DNA from: Bedellia somnulentella
Lineage: Eukaryota; Arthropoda; Insecta; Lepidoptera; Bedelliidae
Length of the DNA stretch: 64,000 bases
Direction: 5' to 3'
NCBI GenBank assembly: GCA_963576735.1
Contig: OY755196.1
Coordinates: forward strand, 5,375,912-5,439,911
This document shows, one piece after another, positions 41,672-53,457 of this stretch. Position numbers and translations under genes: made by a program. Positions within the stretch are counted from its first letter, which is position 1. The number at the start of each line of letters is the position of its first letter. The notes beneath the pieces are model-generated. The model made no database searches, was not told the DNA's origin, and worked only from the letters and a program-made list of their open reading frames with translations.

Positions 41672-43932
41672 AATATTGAACTCATCGCATATGGGCATTC
41701 CTACGGGCATTGTCAATTGAGCTACTGATGTGCAAAAAGTATCTTATATTTATAAGGCCATACTTCAAAAAAATCGCACGATTTTTAAGGACTTTTGACT
41801 CGATGGAGAGCATTATAGAAGATCGTTATTTGTTATATAAAAATCTGAAAAAACAGTTAACTTTGAAAACGGGGAAAATTTGGCCTAAAAATCGTGTCGG
41901 GATTCCAGAATTGACTTAATTCTTACATTCCCAGAAAAAATAATAGTAAATATATTTAATGTAAATACTTGGGTTATAATACAATAACACTTTGTAACTT
42001 TGTCGGAAGTTTCGGTCTCAATTCGCTGAAATTTACTTTTGTCTACCTACATCACTAACTAAGCGCGGTACGAATGTCACTAGCTGGTTCCCACAAACTG
42101 CCAGTAGCGCCCGAGCGATGGACAAGAGGACAGCATTATTGAGAAGCATTTTTCGAAGGTACGAAAGTAGTCGGTAAATTTTAGATCGTGTTATTTCTGA
42201 AATCGGTGTGTGACATAAATTTTGTCTATAAAATTATTTACAAAGATTAGTGCTCAATTTATCGACTAGTTTATTGACATCTTCTTATGTATTTTGTATA
42301 AATAGTTTCAAATTGTATAATTTATGAGTTATTTGGTGAAATGTGTTATTTGCTCAATTCGGTGGGTCTCAATTACCTGGAAAATTGAGCACCGAATTAT
42401 TAAAACTACACCGATTTAAGATTTTACTATACTTTTAAGAATATACTATGAAGATTTGATGAAAATCAGCTTCAATAAGCAAAAATTACTTTACCCATAT
42501 ATTTTATGGTTAAAAGAACTTCGTGAATTTCTACCAAAATTATATGAAAAGTTACATCCGAAGAGATTTAGTAAACCATGTAGATGTTTAGCGTTCTGGT
42601 TGCAAATGATAACATGTATTTGGTTCAATAAATTATTGCAAACAATAAAATTATTAAAATTAAAGGTATTGGTGAAAGTCCATTTCCCATTAAATTTCAA
42701 AGTATTTAAAAACTGTCATTTACTACTAAAACTAGTATAATACCAAAAGTCAAAATACACATTTTGTTTATCACATATAGGATGATAAAAAATAAAGCTA
42801 TACCAAACAGGTCGACTAGCTAGTCTATCTACTTGCTTTCTTAAACTACCAATGGGCATCCCTCCAGAATCAGATCAGTACGCAGCCAAAAAGTGTTCAT
42901 GTCATTGTAAATGTAAAATGATTAATGGAAATTTCTTTTAAAATAGAAAGATAAATCTTTGTAGCCAAAGTATTTGAAAGAAGAATTAAAATACATGTAG
43001 CAACTATATCTTGAGATCTATACAAGAAGATAAGAATGCTTTTCTTAATAAATTTATTTTCAACAATAATATTTATAAATTACTTATACTCCTGAGATTA
43101 AAAAACAATTATATTTATATGCTTAGGAATAAGTCCAAACCAAGAAGAAAGGTTTAATTTGAATTTGCGTTCCATGCATATAAATCAATATTCATAAGTT
43201 AGGTACAAAACTAACACCCGTTTATATTTCACAAAAAATCGCCAAACTGTTGTTGGTTGATTAATTTAAGACATAAAACTTATTAATGAGTGCACTCTGT
43301 ATTTGATACACCATACCTATAGAGGTATAATAGTACTTACTATTGACAACCACACACAATACTATATATATATATTTATACATACATGACCATACCATAG
43401 TTAACAATATTTTCGACGATTTCAGTAGAAACTGCTTAACTAATTCGACTGGAAAAATAATCAGAACAAGACAGAATTAACAATGCTTTCTTTTTGTTAA
43501 ACTTTAGGTAATAGACATTATTATAATATCTTTAAAGTTTATAAGATTTTCGTAAAGATATTTTCTGACTTAATAAATAATAAAAAAAGACAGAGTCTTT
43601 GAATTTGTTAAGGCCAAAAAAAAAGTCTGTATTTCTACACCTTTATTTAATAATTATCGAAGGTTCAAAAAAGAAAGAATTGCAGTTTCAAGGTACAAAT
43701 GGAATGAAAAAATATTATAAGCATGAAGATCATGTTGCAATCAAGAATATTAATGTAATAAAATTAAATATAACATATGTATGAATATTATACAATATGT
43801 TTTACTTGTGATGTAAATAGGTATATTTATGACTCGCCTTGACAGAATATGTGTTTAAAAAGAAAACCATATCTTGGCCTGTATCAGTATTTTCCTTTAA
43901 TTATACATAGGTTTACGAAAATATTGTTCGGT
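41672..43932. other. No gene recognised
   Basis: 2.2 kb, AT-rich. Several short open frames (for example 41710-41919 and 42456-42740) have no homology that I recognise and have the Lys/Asn/Ile/Leu composition of chance frames in AT-rich DNA. AATTCGGTG and CACCGAATT face each other near 42355-42400. Nothing else stands out. Confidence 0.4.
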
Positions 43933-44010
43933 TGGACAAAGCGGCGATCGACAGTCACCGCACACCCAAACGGGAACCAATGGCGTGAGATATGATTGTA
44001 TGAATACATA
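43933..44010 (+). mobile_element. RTE-like LINE, extreme 3' end
   Basis: GGACAAAGCGGCGATCGACAG, a CACCCAAACGGGAACCAATGGCGTGAGA block and a short TATG-like tail match the last 80 bp of the RTE-like LINE (20070-20145). A 5'-truncated copy. Confidence 0.8.
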
Positions 44011-44918
44011 CAAAACAAAAAACGTTAGCATGCTCTCGATTACTATCCAATTAAATAAAAGTAAATTATTGACGTAAGAAATGTAAGGGAATTTCGTACC
44101 TACCCTGCTACATACCTGCGATTCAAACCCAATAAAAGGGAACTATCTTCAGTTCGTTTTCCTCGTATGACCATGACAAGACCATAGACATAAAAATAAC
44201 CGCCCTTGCATGCGGATCCATAAGCAGTTATAAATACGTTCTGCAAAAGGCGATTCAGATAAAATGTAATGATATAAGTTTAGTGTAAAAACTTCCAAAG
44301 ACCAACTGCTTTTTATATTTAATTTTTATATTAGAAAATTCTTTATTTAAATATGTAAAAATAGATGAACAAGTAACAAATTCCAATTTGTATGTTGGCA
44401 ATTGCAAACACGTAAGTGGTTTTGCGATGGAGAGGTTTCAATTGTGTCAATCATGCTATTGGAGCCCTGTATTTACTAAATACCAACAGAGACATTCGTA
44501 AAGATAAACGGTAAAGGTAATGGTCTAGAAGGAAAACGATGAAATTTATCAAGTTTGTGAAAACTGAATTTTTTCGTGTTCTTTACTTTTGGTAAAGGCA
44601 TACATACGTACAATTGCTAAAAGAAACAAAATGTAAGATTCCTTTGAATCTATTGTGTTAATCGAGATGATTCCCTTATGATCTCTGAATGAATTTCTCG
44701 GTTTAAGAACAATTTACAATCTCAATCACACATATATGAATATTTGTATATAATACATATATTTCATTTACAACACATGAATAAAACGTTTCTGGTACGT
44801 GGCCCTCAGAAATTTCAAAATTTAGTTGACATAATGAATTTTATGAAAAAAATTCTTACACCCTTCCACGACGTTATATTTTACAAAGATATGAATGGAT
44901 CATCAGCATCATCAGCAC
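44011..44918. other. No gene recognised
   Basis: AT-rich, no ORF with a recognisable domain, no repeat array seen. Confidence 0.4.
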
Positions 44919-45218
44919 CTATGTGCATTGTGACAACACTGAGTGTACCTGTGAGCGTCTAGCAGGTGGCGGCCGGCGGCGGTGGCGGCGGCGGCAGTGA
45001 CGTGACATGTCCATCACGGTCTTCATCACGGCAGGTACAAGCACAACCGTAGCGAGCGGGGACAGTTGCGGCGGCCATCGGTGAGTTGGCAGCTGTTTGT
45101 CGACAGCGACAATAGTATTGCACGTCTTGTAATGCCATGTGGGCATCATAATTAGACAGCAAGATAGTCCGTCGTTTTTCGTATGTGGGTAATAATGAAA
45201 AACTATTTTAATTTTCAT
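44919..45218 (-). other. GC-rich island, possible exon
   Basis: From about 44940 to 45100 the sequence is strongly GC-rich (a CCGCCGCC run) inside AT-rich DNA. Two overlapping minus-strand frames are open across it: one reads CRCRQTAANS, GCACTCRDEDRDGHV and a run of prolines, the other is Arg/His-rich. CACAG followed by GTACAC at 44953-44950 could be a donor site. No domain is recognised, and a CpG-rich promoter-like stretch is an equal possibility. Confidence 0.25.
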
Positions 45219-45744
45219 ATGTGAGTAATAATGAAAAACATTATTACCATGTGATTATTCAAAATAATGATGTTGATTTAATCATAACAAGGTTATTGGA
45301 GATATAACTTAGAGCCAAAAGGCAATCAAAGCTGATATTGTGTTTGTGATTTTTCCAAACTATTATTACGGCAAAGTCAGCACCTCAAGTGAAATTCACT
45401 GAGTAGATTATCAGGTACCTGTCGATATACTTACCATCATACTGTTTCATGTTAATCCTGCTAGGATATATAACCTCAATGTTCAGAGAACTCGTCAGTG
45501 ATGGGAACCATGGTCGTCTCGACCTTTAGGTTCTTCTTGCTTGAGTATGTCATTCGTACTGGTTCGTATGACACATTATTTTCCGACAACTCAACGTTTT
45601 TATAGTAAAAACTTACGGTCGGTGCACACCGTATTATTTAATATACATGTAGTAACTATGTACTGATTGATGATAATGCTGAAATGAATAAAGCTACTTT
45701 CAGGGAAGTAGGTATCTCGTACAAAAGAAAAGTATTTTAAAAAA

Positions 45745-46110
45745 CATAACATAACATAAACGTTCACGCCGAATATCCCCGAAGGGGTTGGCAGAGGTAC
45801 TAATACTTCTGAACATCACGTGACTTTGTCACCTGGTGTTCAGCGTACCCACGTTTTGCATGGACAGTGTACTCACGTGATAGGGGGCAGGCCTATCGCC
45901 GTTTTGTGCGAATACACTGTCACATGACTAAGTACAACTCAGCCATGTGGGTTTCCTCACGATGTTTTCCCTCACCGTTAACAACCATGATAAATTAACC
46001 ACACATATGTCTTTAGAAAAGACAAATTGGTGTAGGCCCGACCCAGGATTTGAACACTAGTCGTTTGCACGATAACCGAGTGTTCTTCCCACTGGGCTAT
46101 CACGGTTGTT
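45745..46110 (-). mobile_element. tRNA-derived SINE, second copy
   Basis: Reverse-complement copy of the SINE at 41309-41671, about 366 bp, flanked by the 13-bp target duplication GTATTTTAAAAAA (45732-45744 and 46111-46123). Box B is at 46055-46046. The tail is (TTATG)-like at 45745-45760. The clean duplication proves retroposition and fixes both ends. Confidence 0.93.
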
Positions 46111-46144
46111 GTATTTTAAAAAAAATTTTGGTATAACGCCATAT

Positions 46145-46500
46145 CACGTTTTGAAATTTTAGTAGTAGGTTATACATATTAATCATGTCACCTTTTGGGA
46201 GATATCGTGTAAAACCAGTTCAAGAAAATACATTATGACAATCAATGTTCTGGTTAATATTACTTATTATCTCTTTAAGAAAATTTTAATATTGAACATC
46301 TTTACTGTTTTTATGATTCATGACACTTTCTGCGCTGTATCGCGTACGTAAAACCACTTTAGATATACATGACATCAATCTTCTGGGTAATATTACGTTA
46401 CTTATTATCACTTTAATAAGACTAAAAAGTGGGTCATTGATAAAGTTAATAAGAATTATGTCACTTTCTGCGCAGTATCGCACCATCACTTAAAAAAGTG
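46145..46500. repeat. Degenerate ~136-bp tandem repeat
   Basis: A motif resembling GTCACTTTCTGCGCAGTATCG recurs near 46187 (weak), 46321 and 46459, and ATCAATCTTCTGGGTAATATTA-like blocks recur near 46240 and 46375. The step is about 134-138 bp with heavy divergence. Confidence 0.55.
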
Positions 46501-46607
46501 GATTGAAGAAAAAACTGTATAATAACTCATTAAGGGGCTTAAGAACATAAAATGATTATATTACTCACCGCCATTTTTGCCGCCAACTATCAAAAGTGAA
46601 TTTACAT

Positions 46608-46656
46608 AGATATTATTTCGATCTACCCGAGGATCGGGTAGATCGAAATAATATCT
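46608..46656. repeat. Perfect 23-bp inverted repeat
   Basis: Arms 46608-46630 and 46634-46656 are perfect reverse complements with a 3-nt spacer (GGA). There is no terminator context or coding frame around it. It has the same arm and spacer length as the palindrome in the Gypsy gag. Confidence 0.95.
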
Positions 46657-47040
46657 AATTCGTGCTTAGCTATTTAATTTTCGCTATAATTGTTAAAAAG
46701 CATAGAAATAAACCATAAATGGTTGTAAATTGTTTATTAGTGCGTATTTCATCCACACAAGTGTTATCTTAGAGTAATATTAAGTGAATGTGACAAAATA
46801 AGTGATTAAAGTTTGTGACGTTTTAACGGCTGAAACCAAACAAAGGAAAACATCGCTAGATAGCAGAACTCTTGCCGAGTAAACCAGCTAAGTAAATTTA
46901 TGTATTTCTGAACAATAATAGGTATTTCAATTTAATAAAAATCCTATATTAGTTATAAAACAACGGTCTTGATTTGATCACCGCTTCAACTAAGTACGAG
47001 TGAGACAAATAGCTGGTTTCTTATTACTTACTATCTTTCA

Positions 47041-47063
47041 AACACGGGTTCGATTCCCGTTAT
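47041..47063 (+). other. tRNA T-arm-like sequence
   Basis: ACGGGTTCGATTCCCGT forms a perfect T-arm with a box B-like GGTTCGATTCC. No matching D-arm, anticodon arm or acceptor is visible upstream, so it is not a tRNA gene. It lies about 420 bp before the LINE ORF1. Confidence 0.3.
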
Positions 47064-48691
47064 TAATTATTATAGTTTATAATTATATATACTTTTCTTT
47101 TCTTTATATTAAGTGAATTTATCATATAAAAATCTTTTTCTACTGAGCTATTTAATCGCATTCCTTCACTTATTATATAATATTAGGTACTTATTAGAAT
47201 TTGTGAGTACAAATTGTTTGTCGTAAAGGATATAATAAATAGTAAAACGTTAATATTTAAAACTAAATTAGGGTAGTGATAACACTCGGTGTCATATTTT
47301 GAGTGTTACATTTATGATTATATTGTTTAGTTAATAGAAAACAAACGATAAATAATAACTTTATATCTTTGTTGTAAGTAGGCGCTTGTGTGGATTGAAA
47401 TATTTTAGTATTAGGATTATCGTTCGCTATAGTAACGTTTTAAACTAGTATATAATATTAAGACTGTTCGTTTCGTAAAATGGACTCGATTACAACTCGT
47501 AGAATGGCTGCCGAACAAAAATATGAAAAATTAAAAAGAGAGTTAAATGATGCAGAAAAATTAAAAAATAGGCTTTTAGAAGAACGGGACGAAAACGTTT
47601 TAGCTATTCGTAATTTAAAGTTGAAAAATAGTAATCTTTTAGAAAAAATTGTGTTGCTTCGTGAATCTTACGACATTTCTCAAGTGGAATTAGAAAACCA
47701 GCAGATATTAATATTAAAGCATGAGGATCAGTGCGCTAAGCATGAAGTAGCTTTAGAGCGAATTCATATTCTGAATGAGCAGTTGGCAGAGGCACACGCT
47801 CAATTGGCGGAATTCCATAGAATAAAGAATATTCACGAAGACTCTCACGCAGTTTCTTTATGTGCCGAACTTGAGGCAGAATCATTATTTTCTATGACCT
47901 CTTTTAAATATTCAAAATCTTTCAGTCGTAAACAGTGTAAAAAATATAAATTAGTTAAAAAACGTATATACAACACAAACAAAAGTCTTATAAGTATGAA
48001 AAATAGTATAAAATTCATAAACAAGTCTTACAGAAAAATTGATTTACTAAACCAAATAGATAGTTTGAATGATAAACTGAGTGAGCTGATTGTTAGTCAG
48101 GAAGATCTGCATTTAAGATACAAACATATCGGCAGTCTTATAGACAAAGAGACGGTTACTCTGAATAGTCATATTTCCTCAAATAGCGTTATATCTCAGT
48201 CACCCCAACGAAGTAATGGGATTACATTACCAACTGTTAGCACGCCGCCGGCGCCGCCGGCAAACAGAACATTAGTATTTTCGGACGGCATGGCCGTAGG
48301 TTTTGGCGAAATACTAAATAAGTATCTTAATCAACAGGTCATTAACCATTGCTATACGGGTGCAAACTTTAATTATATAGTAGAACGAATATTATTAGGC
48401 ACTTATGACGAATATACAACGATTGTCGTACTGGTCGGCAATAGTATAGGATTAAATAAGTATTTATTAAATAAAAGTATAAATAAACTCTTGGAAATAC
48501 AAAAAATATATAAATGTAAATTTATATTTTGTACCTTTCCATACTTACTTAATATGAAGCAGAATGACAATATTCATATTATGAATAATTTAATATGTCA
48601 CGTGACATGTTGTCAAAGCGACAATTTGTTTTGTTTGGATTTGAATAAGTTTTTACCTTATTCAAATTCTCGACTGGGTACTGTATACATA

Positions 48692-48886
48692 TGTTGATTT
48701 ATGGTTTTTATAATACATTTGTCTGCTAATATTTACCTATTTATCTTTGATCTATATTGTCAATAAAACAATCTGTCACTCTGTAAACAAATATTCGAAA
48801 TAAAAGACTACAAGTATAAACATATAAAAATGCAATTTGTTATTTTAATTAAATATTAGAATATTCCTCAAACCCAAATTGCACGA
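48692..48886 (+). repeat. Copia 5' LTR
   Basis: 195 bp starting TGTTGATTTATGG. It differs from the 3' LTR at a few positions (for example AAATATTAGAA against AAGTATTAAAA, ACCCA against AGCCA). Confidence 0.88.
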
Positions 48887-48900
48887 GGGTTATGGGCCTT
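48887..48900 (+). promoter_or_regulatory. Copia primer site for half tRNA-iMet
   Basis: GGGTTATGGGCC directly after the 5' LTR is the complement of the anticodon stem-loop of initiator tRNA-Met. Copia elements of insects prime from this internal half-tRNA instead of the tRNA 3' end. Confidence 0.75.
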
Positions 48901-48967
48901 CAGTTTTAATCTTCCTTGCCTATTAATTAACTTTTATTTTTTCGAATCTTTCGCTTTCTTACAAAAT

Positions 48968-49870
48968 ATGGAACCATCTCGAGATGTGTCAACTGCCTCA
49001 TCCTCGTCCAGCCACTTCAAAAAGCTCGATGGTACCAACTACTTGACGTGAAGTTATGCCATGGAAATGGTTTTGCATGAAGCTGACCTCTGTGATTATG
49101 TCACAAACTCTCCTTCCATGGATACTCCGAACTTCATGAAAAGAGATTTTCAAGCGAAAGAAAAATTGTCCTTGCGGTATGTGTTTTAATGTATCCTCTT
49201 ATTATTAAAGAGAAGACCGCTAAAGACATTTGTCAAAACAAGAGATTTTCAAGCGAAAGAAAAATTGTCCTTGCGGTATGTATTCTAATTTATCGTCTTA
49301 TTATTAAAGAGAAGACCGCGAAAGACATTTGTCAAAGCTCAAGGAACACCCAAAATGCTCAAGGAGACATCTGATGTACCTTACCAACAGCTTATCGGCT
49401 CATTAATGTACATTGTCATAGGAACTCGACCTGACATTTCATTCGCAGTTTCCTACCTAAGTTAGTACAATGCACATTACGGGGAGGAACATTGGAAAGC
49501 CGCCAAGCGTGGGCTGAAGTATTTGAAGGGATCACAAGACCTAAAGCTAAATTACAAAAAGGAACACCTGGAACCTGGTAGGATATACTGATGCTGATTA
49601 TGGAACCAATGTTATAGACCGAAAATCCTACACAGGTAATGAGTTTTTGCGCGTGATGAGCGATACAGCCATTTCGTGGGACGCACGTAAATAGTGTACT
49701 GTCACTCTTTCCACAACAGAAAAGGAATATAATGGCACTTGGTGAGGCGTGTAAAGCAATCTACCTTAAAGAACTTTTGCCAATCACCCAATCACCATAT
49801 ACTCAGATAATCAAAGCTCTCCAACCCTAAGGCGCAATAACTCCTATCATTCCGTCTCAAAATAGTACAT
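48968..49870 (+). pseudogene. Copia gag start fused to RNase H end
   Basis: ATG at 48968 opens a Copia-type gag start (FKKLDGTNYLT) that stops at 49049 (TGA). More gag follows (VLHEADLCDYVTNSPS) to the 99-bp duplication carrying RDFQAKEKLSLRYV twice. From about 49355 the frame reads as the end of Copia pol: QLIGSLMYIV.GTRPDISFAVSYLS, KAAKRGLKYLKGS, then the RNase H pieces TDADYG and STTEKEYN and a C-terminal part. Everything between is deleted and the remainder has stops. It codes for nothing functional; it can only have moved with proteins from elsewhere. Confidence 0.85.
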
Positions 49871-49976
49871 GAAATTCCTCTTGTGTATCGTGTACAGTAA
49901 GTTTTTTCGGCAAATGTACAAATTTGTTTCTATAATTTTAATATTTTATTTTTATAGGTTAAATATTACGGGGAGG

Positions 49977-50171
49977 TGTTGATTTATGGTTTTTATAATA
50001 CATTTGTCTGCTAATATTTACCTATTTATCTTTGATCTATATTGTCAATAAAACAATCTGTCACTCTGTAAACAAATATTCGAAATAAAAGACTACAAGT
50101 ATAAACATATAAAAATGCAATTTGTTATTTTAATTAAGTATTAAAATATTCCTCAAAGCCAAATTGCAGGA
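49977..50171 (+). repeat. Copia 3' LTR
   Basis: 195 bp, same start TGTTGATTTATGG, preceded by the purine tract GGGGAGG and followed by the target duplication ACATA. Confidence 0.88.
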
Positions 50172-50304
50172 ACATACCCTTAAATCAAAAGCGGAACATT
50201 GCTAAATTATTAGCATATAATATATCTGACCCCCATATATTTAATATAAGGGGAAACTTACTTCTAGTATGCGATGGTGGAAACCATAATTTAAACTTTT
50301 AAGA

Positions 50305-53281
50305 GTGACAATGGAAGAGCCTCCTGTCGTCCTTAAGTCGTCACCTAACATCAATATTGTAAACAAGGAAGGAGGTTCTTCTGGCAATATTAATAAAAAG
50401 AATACTTTACAAGGAGTCTCCCAGTTTAAACTTGTATGTCAAAATACTCAGGGGTTTTCTTGTAAAGAATTAGAAATAGAACTGTTTTTGGAAAAATATG
50501 AAATAGATTGTTTATGTGTTACTGAACACTGGCTTAAGAATTGCGAACTCATATTTGGTTTTGAAAACTATTATTTAGCTAGCAACTACTGCCGCAATTC
50601 TAAAGCCTGTGGTGGCTCCGCTATATTTTTAAAAAATAATATTAAATCAAAAATTCGTAATGATATTGTAAAGTTAAGCGTTGAGCAAGTCGTGGAATTA
50701 TCCTGCATAGAGTTAAAAAACTATTTCTTAGTATGTGTGTATCGACCCCCTTATAACCAAAATTATGATAAATTCGAAAATGTAATGGAAGATGTATTAA
50801 GCAAAGTTTTCAGGAATAAAAAACGTATAATAATATGTGGAGACTTCAATGTGGATCTCCTACAAGACAGTTATCTTAAAACACGGTTGATGAGTTTATT
50901 CCAATCGTTCAATTTAGAAAATTTATTCTTGGAACCGACTAGAATCAAAACATGCTTAGATAATGTATTTACTAATGCAGATTTTTCAAGTAAAAGTGTT
51001 ATAAATAAACTTAAGTCTGATCACAGCGGCCTTTTTGTTAGCTTTCCTCTAGAGATACCAGAACCAAAAATTGTTATTAAAAAAAGGCATTTACTGCTAG
51101 TAAAGTAGAAAAATATATAATTATAATAAGCTCTAAGTTGCCTACATTTACAATTAATAAAAACTCAGATACTAGCTATGATATCTTTTATAATGTTCTG
51201 ATAAATGAGTTTAATGAAATTTTTAATGTAAAAAATTTAACTATTACCAGTAAATTTAAGTTTTGTGAGTGGGCAACACCAAGTATTTATAGATCAAGAG
51301 AAAAACTCTTCGATTTATATGATCAAAAAGCTTATAGTAATAATAATGAATTGAGTTAATATGTAAAAAAATACTCAAAAATATTTAATAAAGTATGTAA
51401 AGAGGCTAAAGCCAGATACCTAAGCCGACGTATCCGAACATCCGATAGTAAAGTTAAAACAGTGTGGAATATTATCAACACCCAAACAGGCCGAGGTAAA
51501 CCATGTGATCAGGAGTTCTGTGTTCGATCTGATAAAGGTCTGGCTACCTCTAATGAGGAAATCGCTTGTATTTTTGAAAAATATTTTACTGACATACCAT
51601 CAAAAACAACGGAATATTCAAACACATCGGTCATAAAAGCTCAACACTTGTTACAACAAAATGTTGATAGGTGCGAAACTTTGTTTTGTTTTAAAGATGC
51701 CCTACAGATATCGAAAAATGTTTTAAATCATTTAAACTAAAAAGTTCTGAAGACATTTGGGGTATGTCAGTGAAAGTTTGCCATAATTTTATTATAACTT
51801 TGGCTCCATATTTAGCAGATATATTTAATGAATGTATAAGAAATAAAATCTTTCCAAATCTCATGAAGCATAGTAAAATTGTACCACTTCTTAAATACGG
51901 AGGAGATAAAATTAGTCCTGATGGTTATAGACCCATATCAATTCTGCCAGTTTTAAGTAAAATATTCGAAAAACTAATGTTCAATCAAATGCTTTTGCAT
52001 TTCGCTTCAAACAAATTGTTTCATCCAAAACAATTTGGCTTTACGAAGGGCCGCTCTACCACCGATGCAGGCGTTGCCTTAATGAAACACATTTTTAATT
52101 CGTGGGAACGCAAAAATGATGCTATTGGTTTGTTTTGCGATCTTACGAAGGCATTTGATTGTGCAGATCATGAAATCCTTTTTATTAAATTAGAACATTA
52201 TGGCATACAAGGTGACGCACTTAAATTAATAAAGTCTTACTTTTCGGATCGGATACAGAAAGTGCAAATCAATAATGCAATATCACCTGGAACTCATGTA
52301 AAAATGGGTGTTCCGCAGGGTTCTATTTTGGGCCCATTTTTATTTTTAGTTTATATTAATGATTTGCCGTTCATGGTCGAGAAAATGTCCGAGATAGTGT
52401 TATTTGCTGATGATACTTCTTTAGTATTTGACGTTGAAAGAAATAATCAGAATATTGACGAGGTGAATAACACGGTTTCACAGATTCAAACATGGTTTGC
52501 TTCCAATAATCTTGCACTGAATGGTAAAAAAACCAAATGCATTAAATTTGTATTACCTAATGTTAGGTGCGTTGATAACGAAATAATTTTAAATAATGAA
52601 AAGTTAGTATTTTCGGATAACACAGTTTTCTTAGGGATAACTCTGGACTCCAAGCTCCAATGGGGACCCCACATTAGCTCACTAGCTGGCAGGCTAAGTA
52701 GTGCTGCATATGCCGTTAGGAAAATAAGACATTTGACAGATGTACAGACAGCTCGATTAGTTTATTACAGCTATTTTCATAGTGTAATGTCTTACGGTAT
52801 TTTACTCTGGGGCAGAGCAGCTGATGTTGGTTCCATATTTATTCTCCAAAAGAGAGCAATAAGAGCTATATACAATTTGAGATCCCGAGATTCCCTGAGG
52901 GAATTGTTTAAAACAATAAATATAATGACACTGCCATGTCAATATATTTATGAAAATATTATGTATATAAGAAAGAATCAGGCCTCTTTTGTGAAAAATT
53001 GTGACAGACATATTCGAAACCTGAGAGACAACAATAAAATATCAGTACCAAAATACAGATTGTCAAAAGTAAATACATCTTTCATGGGGTTATGCGTAAA
53101 AATGTATAATAAAATACCTGAGGACATTTTAAATTTAACAGAAACAAAATTCAAAGCAGCAGTTAAAAGAAATCTTAGTTCGAAAGCCTATTACAATGTC
53201 AATGATTACATTAATGATGAAGTGGCTTGGTGTCATCAGGGCTCTGTGCAGGATGTTTCCGGGCTAACACCAAAATTGTAA
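50305..53281 (+). pseudogene. LINE ORF2 (endonuclease/RT) with three lesions
   Basis: ATG at 50311, nine bases after the ORF1 stop. The APE endonuclease to 51108 shows TEHWL, VYRPPYNQ, ICGDFNVDL, CLDNVF and SDHSGLFV. An extra base in an A-run near 51078 shifts the frame. An in-frame TAA lies at 51357-51359, and another shift near 51722 leads into 51764-53281, which holds the RT: YRPISILPVLSKI, QFGFTKGRSTTDA, DLTKAFD, GVPQGSILGPFLF and FADDTSLVF, then the thumb and the C-terminal region ending GLTPKL. RT is intact as a segment. The sequence type is common in insect Jockey/CR1-group LINEs. Confidence 0.9.
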
Positions 53282-53457
53282 TGGACGTTAAAAAAAGATG
53301 TGTGTTGACGAGTTTCTTACGGGTTCTTCTCTCAACAAAACACCTTCCGAATCCGAAGTAAACTTAGTATTAAGTTAAAATTTGACGTTCAAAAAACAAA
53401 GATTTATCATTTTATTTTGAAATAAATGATTATTTTATTTTATTTTATTTTTATTTA

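Larger units (their letters stand above)
48692..50171 (+). mobile_element. Internally deleted Copia element
   Basis: 1480 bp with two LTRs of 195 bp (48692-48886, 49977-50171) and the 5-bp target duplication ACATA (48687-48691, 50172-50176). The interior has a half-tRNA primer site, the start of gag, a 99-bp tandem duplication (49141-49338), then directly the RNase H end and a purine tract (GGGGAGG at 49970-49976). Protease, integrase and RT are gone. Excluding it restores an open ORF1 frame in the host LINE, which confirms the borders. Confidence 0.92.
47480..50302 (+). pseudogene. LINE ORF1: coiled coil plus SGNH-hydrolase-like domain, split by Copia
   Basis: The frame runs 47480-48691, is cut by the Copia insertion, and resumes at 50177 to a TAA at 50300-50302, about 445 codons in all. 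Residues 5-125 form a long coiled coil (KYEKLKRELNDAEKL onward). After a basic helical stretch, residues 265-400 read as an SGNH/GDSL-hydrolase-like fold: LVFSDGMAVGFGE in place of the GDS block, NHCYTGANF for the Gly block, and VVLVGNSIG for the GxN block. ORF1s with such esterase-like domains are known from CR1 and related LINEs. FSDG keeps Ser and Asp, but I see no clear C-terminal DxxH. The post-Copia part (PLNQKRNIAKLLAYN) completes the domain. Apart from Copia there is no lesion. Confidence 0.82.
47064..53457 (+). mobile_element. Jockey-superfamily LINE with SGNH-domain ORF1, interrupted by Copia
   Basis: ORF1 (47480-50302, split by Copia) and ORF2 (50311-53281) are followed by a 3' UTR, AATAAA near 53426 and an (ATTTT)n tail ending near 53457. 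The 3' end is shared with the fragment at 310-664. The 5' end is not visible and 47064 is only a lower bound. ORF2 carries several lesions. Confidence 0.88.

Noticed and set aside
41710..42740. Short open frames 41710-41919 and 42456-42740 as genes
   Set aside because: No domain and no homology to anything else in the window. Their composition is what AT-rich random DNA gives.
47041..47063. tRNA gene 3' half
   Set aside because: Only the T-arm folds. No D-arm, anticodon arm or acceptor stem can be made from the preceding 60 bases.
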